Positions 25,056-33,513 of a DNA stretch of 64,000 nucleotides are shown here, in pieces. The stretch is from Streptomyces pactum (GTDB taxonomy: Bacteria; Actinomycetota; Actinomycetes; Streptomycetales; Streptomycetaceae). How positions within the stretch are numbered: position 1 is the stretch's first letter; each line of letters starts with the position of its first letter. The position numbers were made by a program, and so were the translations under genes. The DNA lies in NCBI RefSeq assembly GCF_002005225.1, contig NZ_CP019724.1, forward strand, positions 7,420,001 through 7,484,000, given 5' to 3'. The notes under the pieces are model-generated. The model was given only the letters and a program-made list of their open reading frames with translations, ran no database searches and was not told the origin of the DNA.

Positions 25056-25403
25056 GTGCGCGGGCAGGGCGACGGCGGGCGGCTCGACATCTCCCATCCG
25101 CGGCTCGACGCGGCCGACCTGGGCGCGGAGCTGGGCGCGCGCGCCACACTCGTGCAGTTCTCCAGCGCTTTCTGCGCTCCCTGCCGGGCCACCCGGCGGG
25201 TCCTCGGGGAGGTGGCCGGTATGGTCCCCGGCGTCACCCACGTCGAGATCGACGCCGAGGCCCGCCTGGAGCTCGTGCGCGCACTCGGCGTGCTCAAGAC
25301 GCCGACCGTACTGGTCCTCGACACCGAGGGCCGCGTCGTGCGGCGTGCCGTCGGGCAGCCGCGCAAGGCGGACGTGATCGCCGCACTGGGCGAGGCGGTG
25401 TGA
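25056..25403 (+). CDS. Thioredoxin-like protein
   Basis: Thioredoxin-fold protein of about 115 aa. The redox motif is FSSAFCAPCRATRRVL, with CAPC in place of the usual CGPC, followed by the cis-proline KTPTVLVLD and a normal C-terminal helix. I start at the GTG at 25056, with AGGGG a few bases upstream; an in-frame GTG at 25023 exists and a TGA lies just before it. Relatives I remember have an N-terminal membrane segment; here a TGLVA-like stretch is seen upstream only in another frame, so the anchor may have been lost. The acyltransferase promoter and this gene's promoter share the 24758-25055 gap, in which I see nothing else. Confidence 0.75.
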   Translation: MRGQGDGGRLDISHPRLDAADLGAELGARATLVQFSSAFCAPCRATRRVLGEVAGMVPGVTHVEIDAEARLELVRALGVLKTPTVLVLDTEGRVVRRAVGQPRKADVIAALGEAV

Positions 25404-25548
25404 CCACCGCCACGTCACCTGTGAGGCGTTCTCCACAGTCTCCACATCCGGGACGTATTTGACTGTGTGTGCCACCCGTCGTCAGCCTGCCCGTAGGCCC
25501 TCGCTCCCCTCTCCCCGGGCCGAGGCGCAACGCAGAAGGACACCCCGT

Positions 25549-26058
25549 ATGACGGTCACGCCCGAGGTCGCCGCGCCGCGGCTCGCCACCGCCGACCTGC
25601 TGCGGTCCGCCTTCCGGCGGCACGCGGCGGGAGTCGCCGTGATCACCGCCCGCGGTGAGGCCGGTCCGGTCGGTTTCACGGCCACCTCCCTCACCTCCGT
25701 CTCCGCCGAGCCGCCGCTGCTCTCCTTCGGCATCGGTACCGGCTCCTCGAGCTGGCCGACGGTGTCCGAGGCCGAGTACGTCGGCGTCCACCTGCTCGGC
25801 GACCACCAGGAGGAGCTGGCGGCCACCTTCGCCCGCAGCGGCGCCGACCGCTTCGCGACGCCGACCACCTGGCGCGAGGGACCCGAGGGCGTGCCCGTGC
25901 TGGGCGGCGTCCTCGCCTGGCTCGTGTGCCGCGTCGTCGGCCGCGTGCCCGCGGGGGATCACCGCGTCGTACTGGCGGAGGTCCTCCTCGGTGACCCCGC
26001 GGGTGCCGGCCGTCCGCTGCTGTACCACCAGGGGCGCTACAACGGCCTGCGCGACTGA
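25549..26058 (+). CDS. Flavin reductase-like domain protein
   Basis: FMN-binding split-barrel protein of 169 aa, resembling the small reductase components (HpaC type) that supply reduced flavin to monooxygenases. Typical blocks are FRRHAAGVAVITARGEAGPVGFTATSLTSVSAEPPLLSFGI (residues ~22-62), VGVHLLGDHQEELAATFA and the terminal LLYHQGRYNGL. The start at 25549 has GAAGGA eight bases upstream. No monooxygenase partner is near; the etf operon downstream is another flavin system. Confidence 0.87.
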   Translation: MTVTPEVAAPRLATADLLRSAFRRHAAGVAVITARGEAGPVGFTATSLTSVSAEPPLLSFGIGTGSSSWPTVSEAEYVGVHLLGDHQEELAATFARSGADRFATPTTWREGPEGVPVLGGVLAWLVCRVVGRVPAGDHRVVLAEVLLGDPAGAGRPLLYHQGRYNGLRD

Positions 26059-26072
26059 CCCGGTCTCCGGGG

Positions 26073-26093
26073 GGCCGGTCCGCGCGACCGGCC
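26073..26093 (+). terminator. Hairpin after the flavin reductase gene
   Basis: GGCCGGTC and GACCGGCC are perfectly complementary around a 5-base loop, 14 bases after the stop codon. No T-run follows, as is common in this GC range. Confidence 0.55.
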
Positions 26094-26311
26094 GGACCCG
26101 GGGGCCCCTTCTGCGAAGCCGTCGGGTTCCGGTTACGCTGCGTTGCGAAGGTCACAGTTCAAAGCGCTTGCTTAGCGGGAAAGAACTGGGTGTACTGACG
26201 AGTAATATTCCGGGCGGAGCGCAGGTCGCCCCGACCGGGATCGGCCGCTTGGGGCGCCTATGCTGCCTGCAAGAGGCAGCACTGAAATGTCGACGCAGTA
26301 GGAGAGCCGGC

Positions 26312-27100
26312 GTGAGCTTGAGGATCGTTGTCACTGTGAAGTACGTGCCCGACGCCACCGGCGACCGGCACTTCGCCGATGACCTGACCGTCGACCGGGA
26401 CGACGTGGACGGTCTGCTCTCCGAGCTGGACGAGTACGCGGTCGAGCAGGCGCTGCAGATCTCGGAGAACTCCGACGACGACGTGGAGATCACCGTCCTG
26501 ACGGTGGGTCCGGAGGACGCGAAGGACGCGCTGCGCAAGGCGCTGTCCATGGGCGCGGACAAGGCGATCCACGTCGAGGACGACGACCTGCACGGCACCG
26601 ACGCCATCGGCACCTCCCTGGTCCTGGCCAAGGCGATCGAGAAGGCCGGCTACGACCTGGTCGTCTCCGGCATGGCCTCCACGGACGGCACCATGGGCGT
26701 CGTACCGGCGCTGCTCGCGGAGCGTCTGGGCGTGCCGCAGGTGACGCTGCTGTCCGAGGTCTCCGTCGAGGACGGCACGGTCAAGGGCCGCCGCGACGGC
26801 GACTCCGCCACCGAGCAGCTCGAGGCCTCCCTCCCGGCCGTCGTGTCGGTCACCGACCAGTCGGGCGAGGCGCGTTACCCGTCCTTCAAGGGCATCATGG
26901 CCGCCAAGAAGAAGCCGGTTCAGTCCTGGGACCTGTCCGACCTCGACATCGACGAGGACGAGGTCGGTCTCGAGAACGCCTACACCACGGTCGACTCCGC
27001 GACCGAGCGCCCGGCGCGCACCGCGGGCACGATCGTCAAGGACGAGGGCGAGGGCGGCAAGCAGCTCGCCGCCTTCCTCGCGGAGCGAAAGTTCGTGTGA
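26312..27100 (+). CDS. etfB: Electron transfer flavoprotein, beta subunit
   Basis: AMP-binding subunit of the ETF heterodimer that accepts electrons from acyl-CoA and related dehydrogenases. It is 262 aa with IVVTVKYVPD at the N-terminus, the conserved VLTVGPEDAKDALRKALSMGADKAIHV block and DLVVSGMASTDGTMGVVPALLAERL for nucleotide binding. The start GTG at 26312 has GGAG seven bases before. The leader contains a -10-like TATGCT at 26259 followed by a 7-bp hairpin (26262-26280). etfA follows after 84 bases and a strong terminator closes the pair. No ETF-quinone oxidoreductase or dehydrogenase gene is adjacent. Confidence 0.95.
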   Translation: MSLRIVVTVKYVPDATGDRHFADDLTVDRDDVDGLLSELDEYAVEQALQISENSDDDVEITVLTVGPEDAKDALRKALSMGADKAIHVEDDDLHGTDAIGTSLVLAKAIEKAGYDLVVSGMASTDGTMGVVPALLAERLGVPQVTLLSEVSVEDGTVKGRRDGDSATEQLEASLPAVVSVTDQSGEARYPSFKGIMAAKKKPVQSWDLSDLDIDEDEVGLENAYTTVDSATERPARTAGTIVKDEGEGGKQLAAFLAERKFV

Positions 27101-27184
27101 TGCAGCCTCGCGGGCCAGAAAGTCATCTGAGCCCCGGATTCGCCGACCGCCCCTCTATCTCGCAAGCAGGAGAGAAGAAGTCCC

Positions 27185-28147
27185 ATGGCTGAAGTTCTCG
27201 TCTACGTCGACCACGTGGACGGCGCCGTCCGCAAGCCCACCCTGGAGCTGCTGACGCTGGCCCGCCGCGTCGGCGAGCCCGTCGCCGTGGCCCTCGGCAA
27301 CGGCGCCGGTGACACCGCCGCCGCCCTCGCCGAGCACGGCGCGGTCAAGGTGCTCACCCACGAGGCCGCCGAGTACGCCGACTACCTGGTCGTACCCAAG
27401 GTCGACGCCCTCCAGGCCGCCGTCGAGGCCGTCTCCCCGGCCGCCGTGCTGGTCCCGTCCTCCGCCGAGGGCAAGGAGATCGCCGCCCGCCTGGCGCTGC
27501 GCCTGGGCTCCGGCGTCATCACCGACGCCGTCGACCTGGAGGCCGGCGACGAGGGCCCGGTGGCCACCCAGTCGGTGTTCGCCGCCGCCTTCACCACCAA
27601 GTCCCGCGTCTCCAAGGGCACCCCGGTCATCACGGTCAAGCCGAACTCGGCCGCCGTCGAGGCCGCCCCGGCCGCCGGTGCCGTCGAGGCCCTGTCGGTG
27701 TCCTTCTCCGCCCAGGCGACCGGCACCAAGGTCACCTCGCGCACCCCGCGTGAGTCGACCGGCCGCCCCGAGCTGACCGAGGCCGCGATCGTGGTCTCCG
27801 GCGGCCGTGGCGTCAACGGCGCGGAGAACTTCGCGATCATCGAGGCCCTCGCCGACTCGCTCGGCGCGGCCGTCGGCGCCTCGCGCGCCGCGGTGGACGC
27901 TGGCTGGTACCCGCACACCAACCAGGTCGGCCAGACCGGCAAGTCGGTCTCGCCGCAGCTCTACATCGCCTCCGGCATCTCGGGCGCGATCCAGCACCGC
28001 GCGGGCATGCAGACCTCGAAGACGATCGTGGCGATCAACAAGGACGCCGAGGCCCCGATCTTCGACCTGGTCGACTACGGCGTGGTCGGCGACCTCTTCG
28101 ACGTCGTCCCGCAGCTCACCGAGGAAGTCAAGACCCGCAAGGGCTGA
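27185..28147 (+). CDS. etfA: Electron transfer flavoprotein, alpha subunit
   Basis: FAD-binding ETF subunit of 320 aa. The C-terminal domain holds the FAD signature [64 protein letters not shown] and the end [28 protein letters not shown]. The N-terminal half pairs with EtfB. A GGAGAGAAG site lies before the ATG. It is co-transcribed with etfB and ends at a 17-bp hairpin terminator. Likely role: passing electrons from fatty-acid or amino-acid dehydrogenases to the quinone pool. Confidence 0.96.
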   Translation: MAEVLVYVDHVDGAVRKPTLELLTLARRVGEPVAVALGNGAGDTAAALAEHGAVKVLTHEAAEYADYLVVPKVDALQAAVEAVSPAAVLVPSSAEGKEIAARLALRLGSGVITDAVDLEAGDEGPVATQSVFAAAFTTKSRVSKGTPVITVKPNSAAVEAAPAAGAVEALSVSFSAQATGTKVTSRTPRESTGRPELTEAAIVVSGGRGVNGAENFAIIEALADSLGAAVGASRAAVDAGWYPHTNQVGQTGKSVSPQLYIASGISGAIQHRAGMQTSKTIVAINKDAEAPIFDLVDYGVVGDLFDVVPQLTEEVKTRKG

Positions 28148-28166
28148 CACCCGCTCGCAGCTTCGG

Positions 28167-28209
28167 CCGAGGCCCCCGCGACCGTCCTTCCTGGTCGCGG
28201 GGGCCTCGG
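28167..28209 (+). terminator. Strong hairpin terminator of the etfBA operon
   Basis: A perfect 17-bp stem (28167-28183 with 28193-28209) closes on a 9-base loop, 20 bases after the etfA stop. Confidence 0.88.
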
Positions 28210-28305
28210 CGTCTGCGCAGGATGGTGTTGACCGGCGAGTGACCGACAGATAACTTCGCTCTACGGATATTCGATTCCGTTCAGCGGAAAACAGGAGGGT
28301 GTGGG

Positions 28306-29604
28306 ATGGGTCAGCAGGAGAAGGTGGCGACGAGTCTCGCGGGCGGCGTCGGCGAGGAGATCAGTGCCTCCCTCGCACCGGTCGACGCGGAGCTGGAGCG
28401 CCGCTACCCCGGAGACCCGGGCACCCGCCAGCCCGTCCACACCGTCTACGTCCCCGGTGACGTCTTCGCCGCCGACACGATCCGCTCCTGGGGCGACCGG
28501 GCGCTCGCCGCCCTCGACGAACACGCACCCGACGCCGCGTCCTTCGCCGCCGTCCTCGGCCTCACCGACGAGCTCGCCGAGCCGGTGTACACCCGCGTGC
28601 GCGCCAAGCTGGAGCGCGAGCCGATCGAGGACCTCCGCGTCGACTTCGAGGACGGCTACGGCAACCGCACGGACGCCGAGGAGGACGAGTCCGCCGCCCG
28701 CGCGGCCCGGCTGATCGCCGAGGCCTACGAGCAGGGCACGGCGGCCCCGTACATGGGCATCCGCATGAAGTGCATGGAGGCCCCGGTGCGCGCCCGCGGC
28801 ATCCGCACCCTCGACGTCTTCCTCAGCGGCCTGATGGAGGCCGGCGGCCTGCCCGACGGGCTGGTCCTCACCCTGCCGAAGGTGACCTACCCCGAGCAGG
28901 TCACCGCCATGGTGCGGCTCCTGGAGGCGTTCGAGAAGGCACGCGGCCTGGAGCCCGGCCGGATCGGCTTCGAGATCCAGATCGAGACCAGCCAGTCCAT
29001 CCTCGCCGCCGACGGCACGGCCGCCGTCGCCCGCATGATCCAGGCCGCCGAGGGCCGCGCCACCGGTCTGCACTACGGCACCTTCGACTACAGCGCCTGT
29101 CTCGGCGTCTCCGCCGCGTACCAGGCCAGCGACCACCCGGCCGCCGACCACGCCAAGGCGGTCATGCAGGTCGCCGCCGCCGGCACCGGCGTACGCGTCT
29201 CGGACGGCTCCACCAACGTCCTGCCCATCGGCCCCACCGAGAAGGTCCACGACGCCTGGCGCCTGCACTTCGGCCTCACCCGCCGCGCGCTCGCCCGCGC
29301 CTACTACCAGGGCTGGGACATGCACCCCGGCCACATCCCGACCCGGTACGCGGCCGTCTTCGCCTTCTACCGCGAGGGCTTCGAGCAGGCGGCCGCCCGC
29401 CTCACCCGCTACGCCAACCGCACCGGCGGCGACGTCATGGACGAGCCCGCCACCGCCAAGGCCCTCAGCGGCTACCTGCTGCGCGGCCTGGACTGCGGCG
29501 CCCTCGACATCGGGGAGGTCGCCCGGCTGACCGGTCTGACCCGCGCCGACCTGGAGGGTTTCTCGTCCCCGCGGCGCGGTGACCTCACGGCATCGGCGCA
29601 GTAG
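28306..29604 (+). CDS. HpcH/HpaI aldolase/citrate-lyase-like protein (DUF6986)
   Basis: TIM-barrel protein of 432 aa related to the malyl-CoA lyase/citrate lyase beta superfamily, close to what I recall as DUF6986. Metal- and substrate-binding elements resemble the family: LRVDFEDGYGNRTDAEED, RMKCMEA, LVLTLPKVTYPEQV, GFEIQIETSQSILAADG and LHYGTFDYSACLGV. It is longer than simple HpcH aldolases, with a C-terminal helical part that includes AYYQGWDMHPGHIPTRY, like malate synthase-type enzymes. The reaction is probably a C-C bond cleavage or Claisen-type condensation; the substrate is unknown. Confidence 0.78.
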   Translation: MGQQEKVATSLAGGVGEEISASLAPVDAELERRYPGDPGTRQPVHTVYVPGDVFAADTIRSWGDRALAALDEHAPDAASFAAVLGLTDELAEPVYTRVRAKLEREPIEDLRVDFEDGYGNRTDAEEDESAARAARLIAEAYEQGTAAPYMGIRMKCMEAPVRARGIRTLDVFLSGLMEAGGLPDGLVLTLPKVTYPEQVTAMVRLLEAFEKARGLEPGRIGFEIQIETSQSILAADGTAAVARMIQAAEGRATGLHYGTFDYSACLGVSAAYQASDHPAADHAKAVMQVAAAGTGVRVSDGSTNVLPIGPTEKVHDAWRLHFGLTRRALARAYYQGWDMHPGHIPTRYAAVFAFYREGFEQAAARLTRYANRTGGDVMDEPATAKALSGYLLRGLDCGALDIGEVARLTGLTRADLEGFSSPRRGDLTASAQ

Positions 29605-30460
29605 GCGGCGGCTGGGTGCGGGGGAGCGGCTCGCCGGTCCGGCCGGAGCGTACATACCGCTCCAGGCCGGACGCCGTCACCCGCTTTTCCTCGGCGAACA
29701 GCCGCGTCCCCCGCGCGCACAGCCGCCGGTCGACCCGCGCCCGGGCGCAGAACTCCTCGGGCGTCACCCCGAACAGCTCTCGCAGCCGGGCCGACCCCTG
29801 GAGCAGCTCGGTGATCAGGACGCGCTGGTCGCCCGGGTGCCGGCGTGGTGCTCCGGTGCCGTCGTGCAGGACGCCGTGGCGGTTGACGTAGGCGTACGCG
29901 CCGCGCAGCACCGTGCCGTCCCCGTCCCCGTCCGCCGGCTCGACGCGCACGTCGGGTGCGGGGAGCCAGACGCGGTCGAAGTTGCCGGACGCCATCGGCA
30001 CACCTTCGCTCGCGTCGATCACGGCCAGTTGCTCCGCGTCGAGCCACAGGACGAACAGCTCCCGTGCGACGCCCGGGGCGCTCACCGGTGAGGCGGACAC
30101 GTATCCCATGCGGCTCACGTGGGCGGACACGCCGATGTCGAGGCCGGTGACCCGCGTCCTGACCATCGGGATCGGCGAATCGATGCCGAACTCGGCCATC
30201 TTGTGCCGCAACTGGCCCGGGCTGGCGTTGGAACCGATCGCCAGCACCGGAACCCGGCCTTCCCCGTTCCCGTCCTCGTGGACCGGCCGGTCCAGCGGCA
30301 GCAGCCGGTCCCCGTCCAGCAGGCCCGACTCCCGGGGCCACGGGCCCGGATACAGCAGCGGCTCCTCCCGCGGCACGCCGGCCAGGCCGAGCGCCCGCAG
30401 CGTCCGGTCCTCGCCGCGCGGACGCGCGGGCTCCCGCTCCTCGCCGGCTGACTGCGACAC
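29585..30460 (-). CDS. Hypothetical protein with IGSN-containing domain
   Basis: Protein of 291 aa that I do not recognise with confidence. VPVLAIGSNASPGQLRHKM near residue 77 recalls the nucleotide-like loop of gamma-glutamyl-cyclotransferase-fold proteins, but the match is short. Other visible parts are LDIGVSAHVSRMGYVSASP, ELFVLWLDAEQLAVIDASE and a C-terminal basic segment. No signal peptide or membrane helix is seen. The start is the GTG at 30460 with GGGAGG upstream. Its 5' flank is unusual: nine GGCTGT units begin 14 bases upstream of the start and an octamer repeat lies just behind, so expression may vary with repeat number. It overlaps the 3' end of the DUF6986 gene by 20 bases. Confidence 0.6.
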   Translation of the reverse strand: MSQSAGEEREPARPRGEDRTLRALGLAGVPREEPLLYPGPWPRESGLLDGDRLLPLDRPVHEDGNGEGRVPVLAIGSNASPGQLRHKMAEFGIDSPIPMVRTRVTGLDIGVSAHVSRMGYVSASPVSAPGVARELFVLWLDAEQLAVIDASEGVPMASGNFDRVWLPAPDVRVEPADGDGDGTVLRGAYAYVNRHGVLHDGTGAPRRHPGDQRVLITELLQGSARLRELFGVTPEEFCARARVDRRLCARGTRLFAEEKRVTASGLERYVRSGRTGEPLPRTQPPPTAPMP

Positions 30461-30474
30461 GGTGCGATCCTCCC

Positions 30475-30528
30475 GGCTGTGGCTGTGGCTGTGGCTGTGG
30501 CTGTGGCTGTGGCTGTGGCTGTGGCTGT
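30475..30528. repeat. Hexanucleotide microsatellite, nine GGCTGT units
   Basis: Nine perfect GGCTGT copies start directly behind the ribosome site of the minus-strand hypothetical gene (start codon 30460). Confidence 0.93.
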
Positions 30529-30553
30529 GGCGCTGTGCGGTGTAGCGGCTTGT

Positions 30554-30616
30554 GGCTGCGGGGCTGCGGGGCTGCGGGGCTGCGGGGCTGCGGGGCTGCG
30601 GGGCTGCGGGGCTGCG
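30554..30616. repeat. Octanucleotide microsatellite, GGGCTGCG repeated
   Basis: Seven perfect GGGCTGCG copies (30561-30616) are preceded by a partial unit. The repeat is 26 bases from the hexamer array. The remaining gap, 30617-30799, holds no gene I can support. Confidence 0.93.
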
Positions 30617-30799
30617 GGGCTCGCTCCGGCCGTCTCCGAACGGTCGCGATCCGAGCCGGAGCGAGGGTGGCGCCCGTCCGTCCCGGCCCGGCGTGCGCCG
30701 GCGCGGGCCCCTCCGCGGACGGCCGGCGTCCTCGTGCGGTCGCACGGCGCACGCTACGGCCGTCCCCGGAGGCCGGGGCGGCCGGTCCGCCCCGTGCGC

Positions 30800-31951
30800 T
30801 CAGTCCGCCGGCGGCAGCTCGCCCGAGCCCCGGGTGACCAGCCTGGTCGGCAGTTCGATGCGGTCGGGCGCGATCAGGGTGCCGTCCAACTGCCTGAAGA
30901 GCCGCTCGGCTGCGGTGCGGCCGAGGGCCGCCGCGTCCTGGGCGACCACGGTGACGCCCGGCTGGAGCAGGTCGGCCAGCTCGATGTCGTCGAAGCCGAC
31001 CAGGGCGACGCCGCGCGCGTGATCCGCGAGGACGCGGATCACGGTGACCGTCACGCGGTTGTTGCCGGTGAAGATCGCGGTGACCGGGTGCGGGTCGGCG
31101 AGCATCTCCTCGGCCGCCCGGCGTACCCGCACGGGGTCGGTGACGCCCAGGGACATCCAGGAGTCCTTCACCGGTATGCCGGCGTCCTCCATGGCGGCCC
31201 GGTAGCCGCGCAGCCGCTCGGCGGCGGTGTGGATGCGGGGCATGTCGCCGATGAAGCCGATCCTGCGGTGTCCGTGCGCGATGAGGTGCGCCACGCCGTC
31301 GCGGGCGCCGCCGAAGTTGTCGGACACCACCACGTCCGCGTCGATCTGCCCCGCGGGACGGTCCACGAACACCGTGGCGACGCCCGCCTTGAGCTCCGGC
31401 TCGAGATACCTGTGGTCGTCCCCGGCGGGGATCACCACCAGCCCGTCCACGCGCCGCGCGCACAGCGCCAGCACCAACTCCTGCTCGCGGTCCGGGTCCT
31501 CCGCGCTGGACCCGTTGATCAGCAGGGCGCCGTGGGCCCGGGCCACCTCCTCCACGGCACGACTGAGCGGCCCGTAGAAGGGGTCGGCCAGGTCTTCCAG
31601 GACCAAGCCGATGCTGGCGGTACGGCCCTTGCGGAGCACTCGTGCGCTGTCGTTGCGGCGGAAGCCGAGCGCGTCGATGGCCTCCTGGACGCGACGCTCG
31701 GTCTCCGGGGTGACACCCGGCTCCCCGTTGACCACCCGGGAGACGGTCTTGAGACCCACCCCGGCCCGGGCGGCGACGTCCTTCATGGTCGGGCGATTGC
31801 CGTAACGGTTCCCGGGGAGGCGGTCTGCGCGGCGGGTCGCGTCGGGCACGATGCGGTGTCCTGTCCTGTCGTCCACGGGAGTGCGTCGGCTCCTGTCGTC
31901 CACGGGGGATGTGTCGGTCATGCGTTTGTATGAGGATGTGGCGTCGAGCAT
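30800..31951 (-). CDS. LacI-family transcriptional regulator
   Basis: Sugar-responsive repressor of up to 383 aa. The DNA-binding headpiece is PTMKDVAARAGVGLKTVSRVVNGEPGVTPETERRVQEAI (from about residue 41), then the hinge and a periplasmic-binding-protein-like effector domain. The long N-terminal extension has a duplicated PVDDR element caused by a 16-bp direct repeat (31864-31879 and 31891-31906), and I cannot decide the start from ribosome sites; the ATG at 31951 and the Met before KDVAARAG are the extremes. It is divergent from a ROK sugar kinase, and a perfect 12-bp palindrome at 31960-31971 lies between them. Confidence 0.9.
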   Translation of the reverse strand: MLDATSSYKRMTDTSPVDDRSRRTPVDDRTGHRIVPDATRRADRLPGNRYGNRPTMKDVAARAGVGLKTVSRVVNGEPGVTPETERRVQEAIDALGFRRNDSARVLRKGRTASIGLVLEDLADPFYGPLSRAVEEVARAHGALLINGSSAEDPDREQELVLALCARRVDGLVVIPAGDDHRYLEPELKAGVATVFVDRPAGQIDADVVVSDNFGGARDGVAHLIAHGHRRIGFIGDMPRIHTAAERLRGYRAAMEDAGIPVKDSWMSLGVTDPVRVRRAAEEMLADPHPVTAIFTGNNRVTVTVIRVLADHARGVALVGFDDIELADLLQPGVTVVAQDAAALGRTAAERLFRQLDGTLIAPDRIELPTRLVTRGSGELPPAD

Positions 31952-31959
31952 AGAGCCTG

Positions 31960-31971
31960 GACAACGTTGTC
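31960..31971. promoter_or_regulatory. Probable LacI-family operator between lacI-type gene and ROK kinase
   Basis: GACAACGTTGTC, a perfect 12-bp palindrome with the central CG typical of LacI-family sites, lies 9 bases upstream of the regulator's first possible start and ~125 bases before the kinase. Confidence 0.7.
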
Positions 31972-32094
31972 AGATGCAGGAGACACTGTCCATCGCACTC
32001 TCCGGCCCTCGTCCCCACCGCGGGGCCGGTCCGTTGTGCCTTCTTGTGTTCGTCATTTTCGCTGTTTTCGGTCCGACGGGGAGATCCGACTCTG

Positions 32095-33048
32095 ATGCAC
32101 ACCGACCTCGTGGCAGCGCTGGACATCGGCGGCACCAAGATCGCCGGGGCGCTGGTGGACGGCCACGGCCGCATCCAGGCGCGCGCGCAGCGTGCCACGC
32201 CCGCCCGGGAGGACGGCGACACCGTGATGCGGGCCGTCGAGGCGGTGCTCGGGGAACTGGCCGCGTCGCCGCTGTGGGGGCGGGTGACGGCCGTCGGCAT
32301 CGGCAGCGCCGGCCCGGTGGACGCCTCCGCCGGCACGGTCAGCCCGGTGAACGTGCCGGGCTGGCGCGGCTACCCGCTCGTCCGGCGGGTCCGCCACGCC
32401 GCCGGTGACCTGCCCGTCGAGCTGATCGGCGACGGCGTGGCCATCACGGCGGCCGAACACTGGCAGGGCGCCGCCCGAGGCCACGACAACGCGCTGTGCA
32501 TGGTGGTTTCGACGGGTGTCGGCGGCGGCCTGGTTCTGAGCGGCCGACTGCACCCCGGCCCGACCGGCAACGCCGGGCACATCGGCCACATCAGCGTGGA
32601 CCTGGACGGCGACCCGTGCCCGTGCGGCGCGCGCGGTTGCGTGGAGCGCATAGCGAGCGGCCCCAACATCGCGCGGCGCGCCCTCGACGCCGGCTGGCGC
32701 CCCGGCCCGGACGGCGACACGTCCGCCGCCGCGGTCGCCGCCGCCGCCCGCCTGGGCGACCCCGTCGCCGTGGCGTCCTTCGAACGGGCCGCGCAGGCAC
32801 TGGCCGCCGGTATCGCCGCCACCGCGACCCTCGTCGAGATCGACATCGCCGTGATCGGTGGGGGCGTCGGCAAGGCGGGCGACGTGCTCTTCGCGCCCCT
32901 GCGCAAGGCCCTGGCGGGGTACGCGACCCTGTCCTTCGTACAGCGCCTGGCCGTCGTGCCCGCCCAGATGGGCACGGACGCCGGGCTGGTGGGGGCGGCC
33001 GCGGCGGCGCTCACGAGGACGGCGGACGCGACCCCGGCGCGAGTCTGA
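32095..33048 (+). CDS. ROK-family sugar kinase (glucokinase-like)
   Basis: ATP-dependent sugar kinase of 317 aa. The N-terminal phosphate loop is ALDIGGTKIAGALVD, the catalytic base lies in the ELIGDGVAITAAEHW region, and the ROK signature GNAGHIGHISVDLDGDPCPCGARGCVE carries the zinc-binding CxCGxxGC cluster. It has no N-terminal helix-turn-helix, so it is an enzyme and not a ROK regulator. The start ATG at 32095 is preceded by GGGGAG. Divergent pairing with a LacI regulator suggests the sugar it phosphorylates is also the inducer. Confidence 0.88.
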   Translation: MHTDLVAALDIGGTKIAGALVDGHGRIQARAQRATPAREDGDTVMRAVEAVLGELAASPLWGRVTAVGIGSAGPVDASAGTVSPVNVPGWRGYPLVRRVRHAAGDLPVELIGDGVAITAAEHWQGAARGHDNALCMVVSTGVGGGLVLSGRLHPGPTGNAGHIGHISVDLDGDPCPCGARGCVERIASGPNIARRALDAGWRPGPDGDTSAAAVAAAARLGDPVAVASFERAAQALAAGIAATATLVEIDIAVIGGGVGKAGDVLFAPLRKALAGYATLSFVQRLAVVPAQMGTDAGLVGAAAAALTRTADATPARV

Positions 33049-33137
33049 GCCCATCGCGGGCTCGTGGCGCCGGGTCTCTTCCGCCGCTCCCGCGCTCTCA
33101 CCCGTGACCCCGACGCCGTGGCGCAGTTGAAGCAGGC

Positions 33138-33332
33138 ATGAAGAAGCGCAGCATGCTCGCCATCGCGTCCCTCGCCACCGGTTTCGTCGTCGCGGCCGTC
33201 AGCCCGTCCCACGCGGTCCCGGGCGACCACCCGCTCAACCTCGACGTGGAGGACACCGTCAGCACCGTCCAGGACACCGCCGCCGTCGACAGCCTGGACG
33301 TGGACGACGACGCCCTCGGGCCGCTGGGCTGA
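33138..33332 (+). CDS. Small secreted protein of unknown function
   Basis: 64-aa product with a clear signal peptide (MKKRSMLAIASLATGFVVAAVSPSHA, as a basic start, a hydrophobic core and an SHA cleavage site). The mature peptide is only ~38 residues and very acidic (DVEDTVSTVQD, SLDVDDDALGPLG). No cysteine is present. It is similar in style to small exported Streptomyces proteins of no known role. A 12-bp hairpin terminator follows at 33394. Confidence 0.6.
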   Translation: MKKRSMLAIASLATGFVVAAVSPSHAVPGDHPLNLDVEDTVSTVQDTAAVDSLDVDDDALGPLG

Positions 33333-33393
33333 CGCACACCGCCCGGATCGCACCACCCGGATCGCATCACCCGGTCCGCACCACCCGGACCGC

Positions 33394-33430
33394 ACGGCGC
33401 CGGCGTCCCTCGCGGGGGCGCCGGCGCCGT
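33394..33430 (+). terminator. Hairpin terminator after the small secreted protein
   Basis: Perfect 12-bp stem, 33394-33405 with 33419-33430. It is preceded by degenerate ~15-bp direct repeats of the ACCCGGAtCGCA type at about 33340-33393. Confidence 0.7.
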
Positions 33431-33513
33431 CGTCTCACTCCCTCAACTGGGCCTGGTTTCCGTGGCAGGGTGAAGCGGGCAAGCCACAGGGGGCCAACAG
33501 AAGAGGGGGACCT

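Noticed and set aside
26161..26171. AAAGCGCTTGC as a third member of the LacI operator set
   Set aside because: Only 11 bases match the 15-mer in reverse orientation, and it lies ~140 bases from etfB with no logical link. Kept only as a weak partial copy.
29472..32336. 954-codon minus-strand open frame covering the hypothetical and LacI genes
   Set aside because: Runs through two well-supported genes in a different frame; low-complexity GRRGRP-type peptide.
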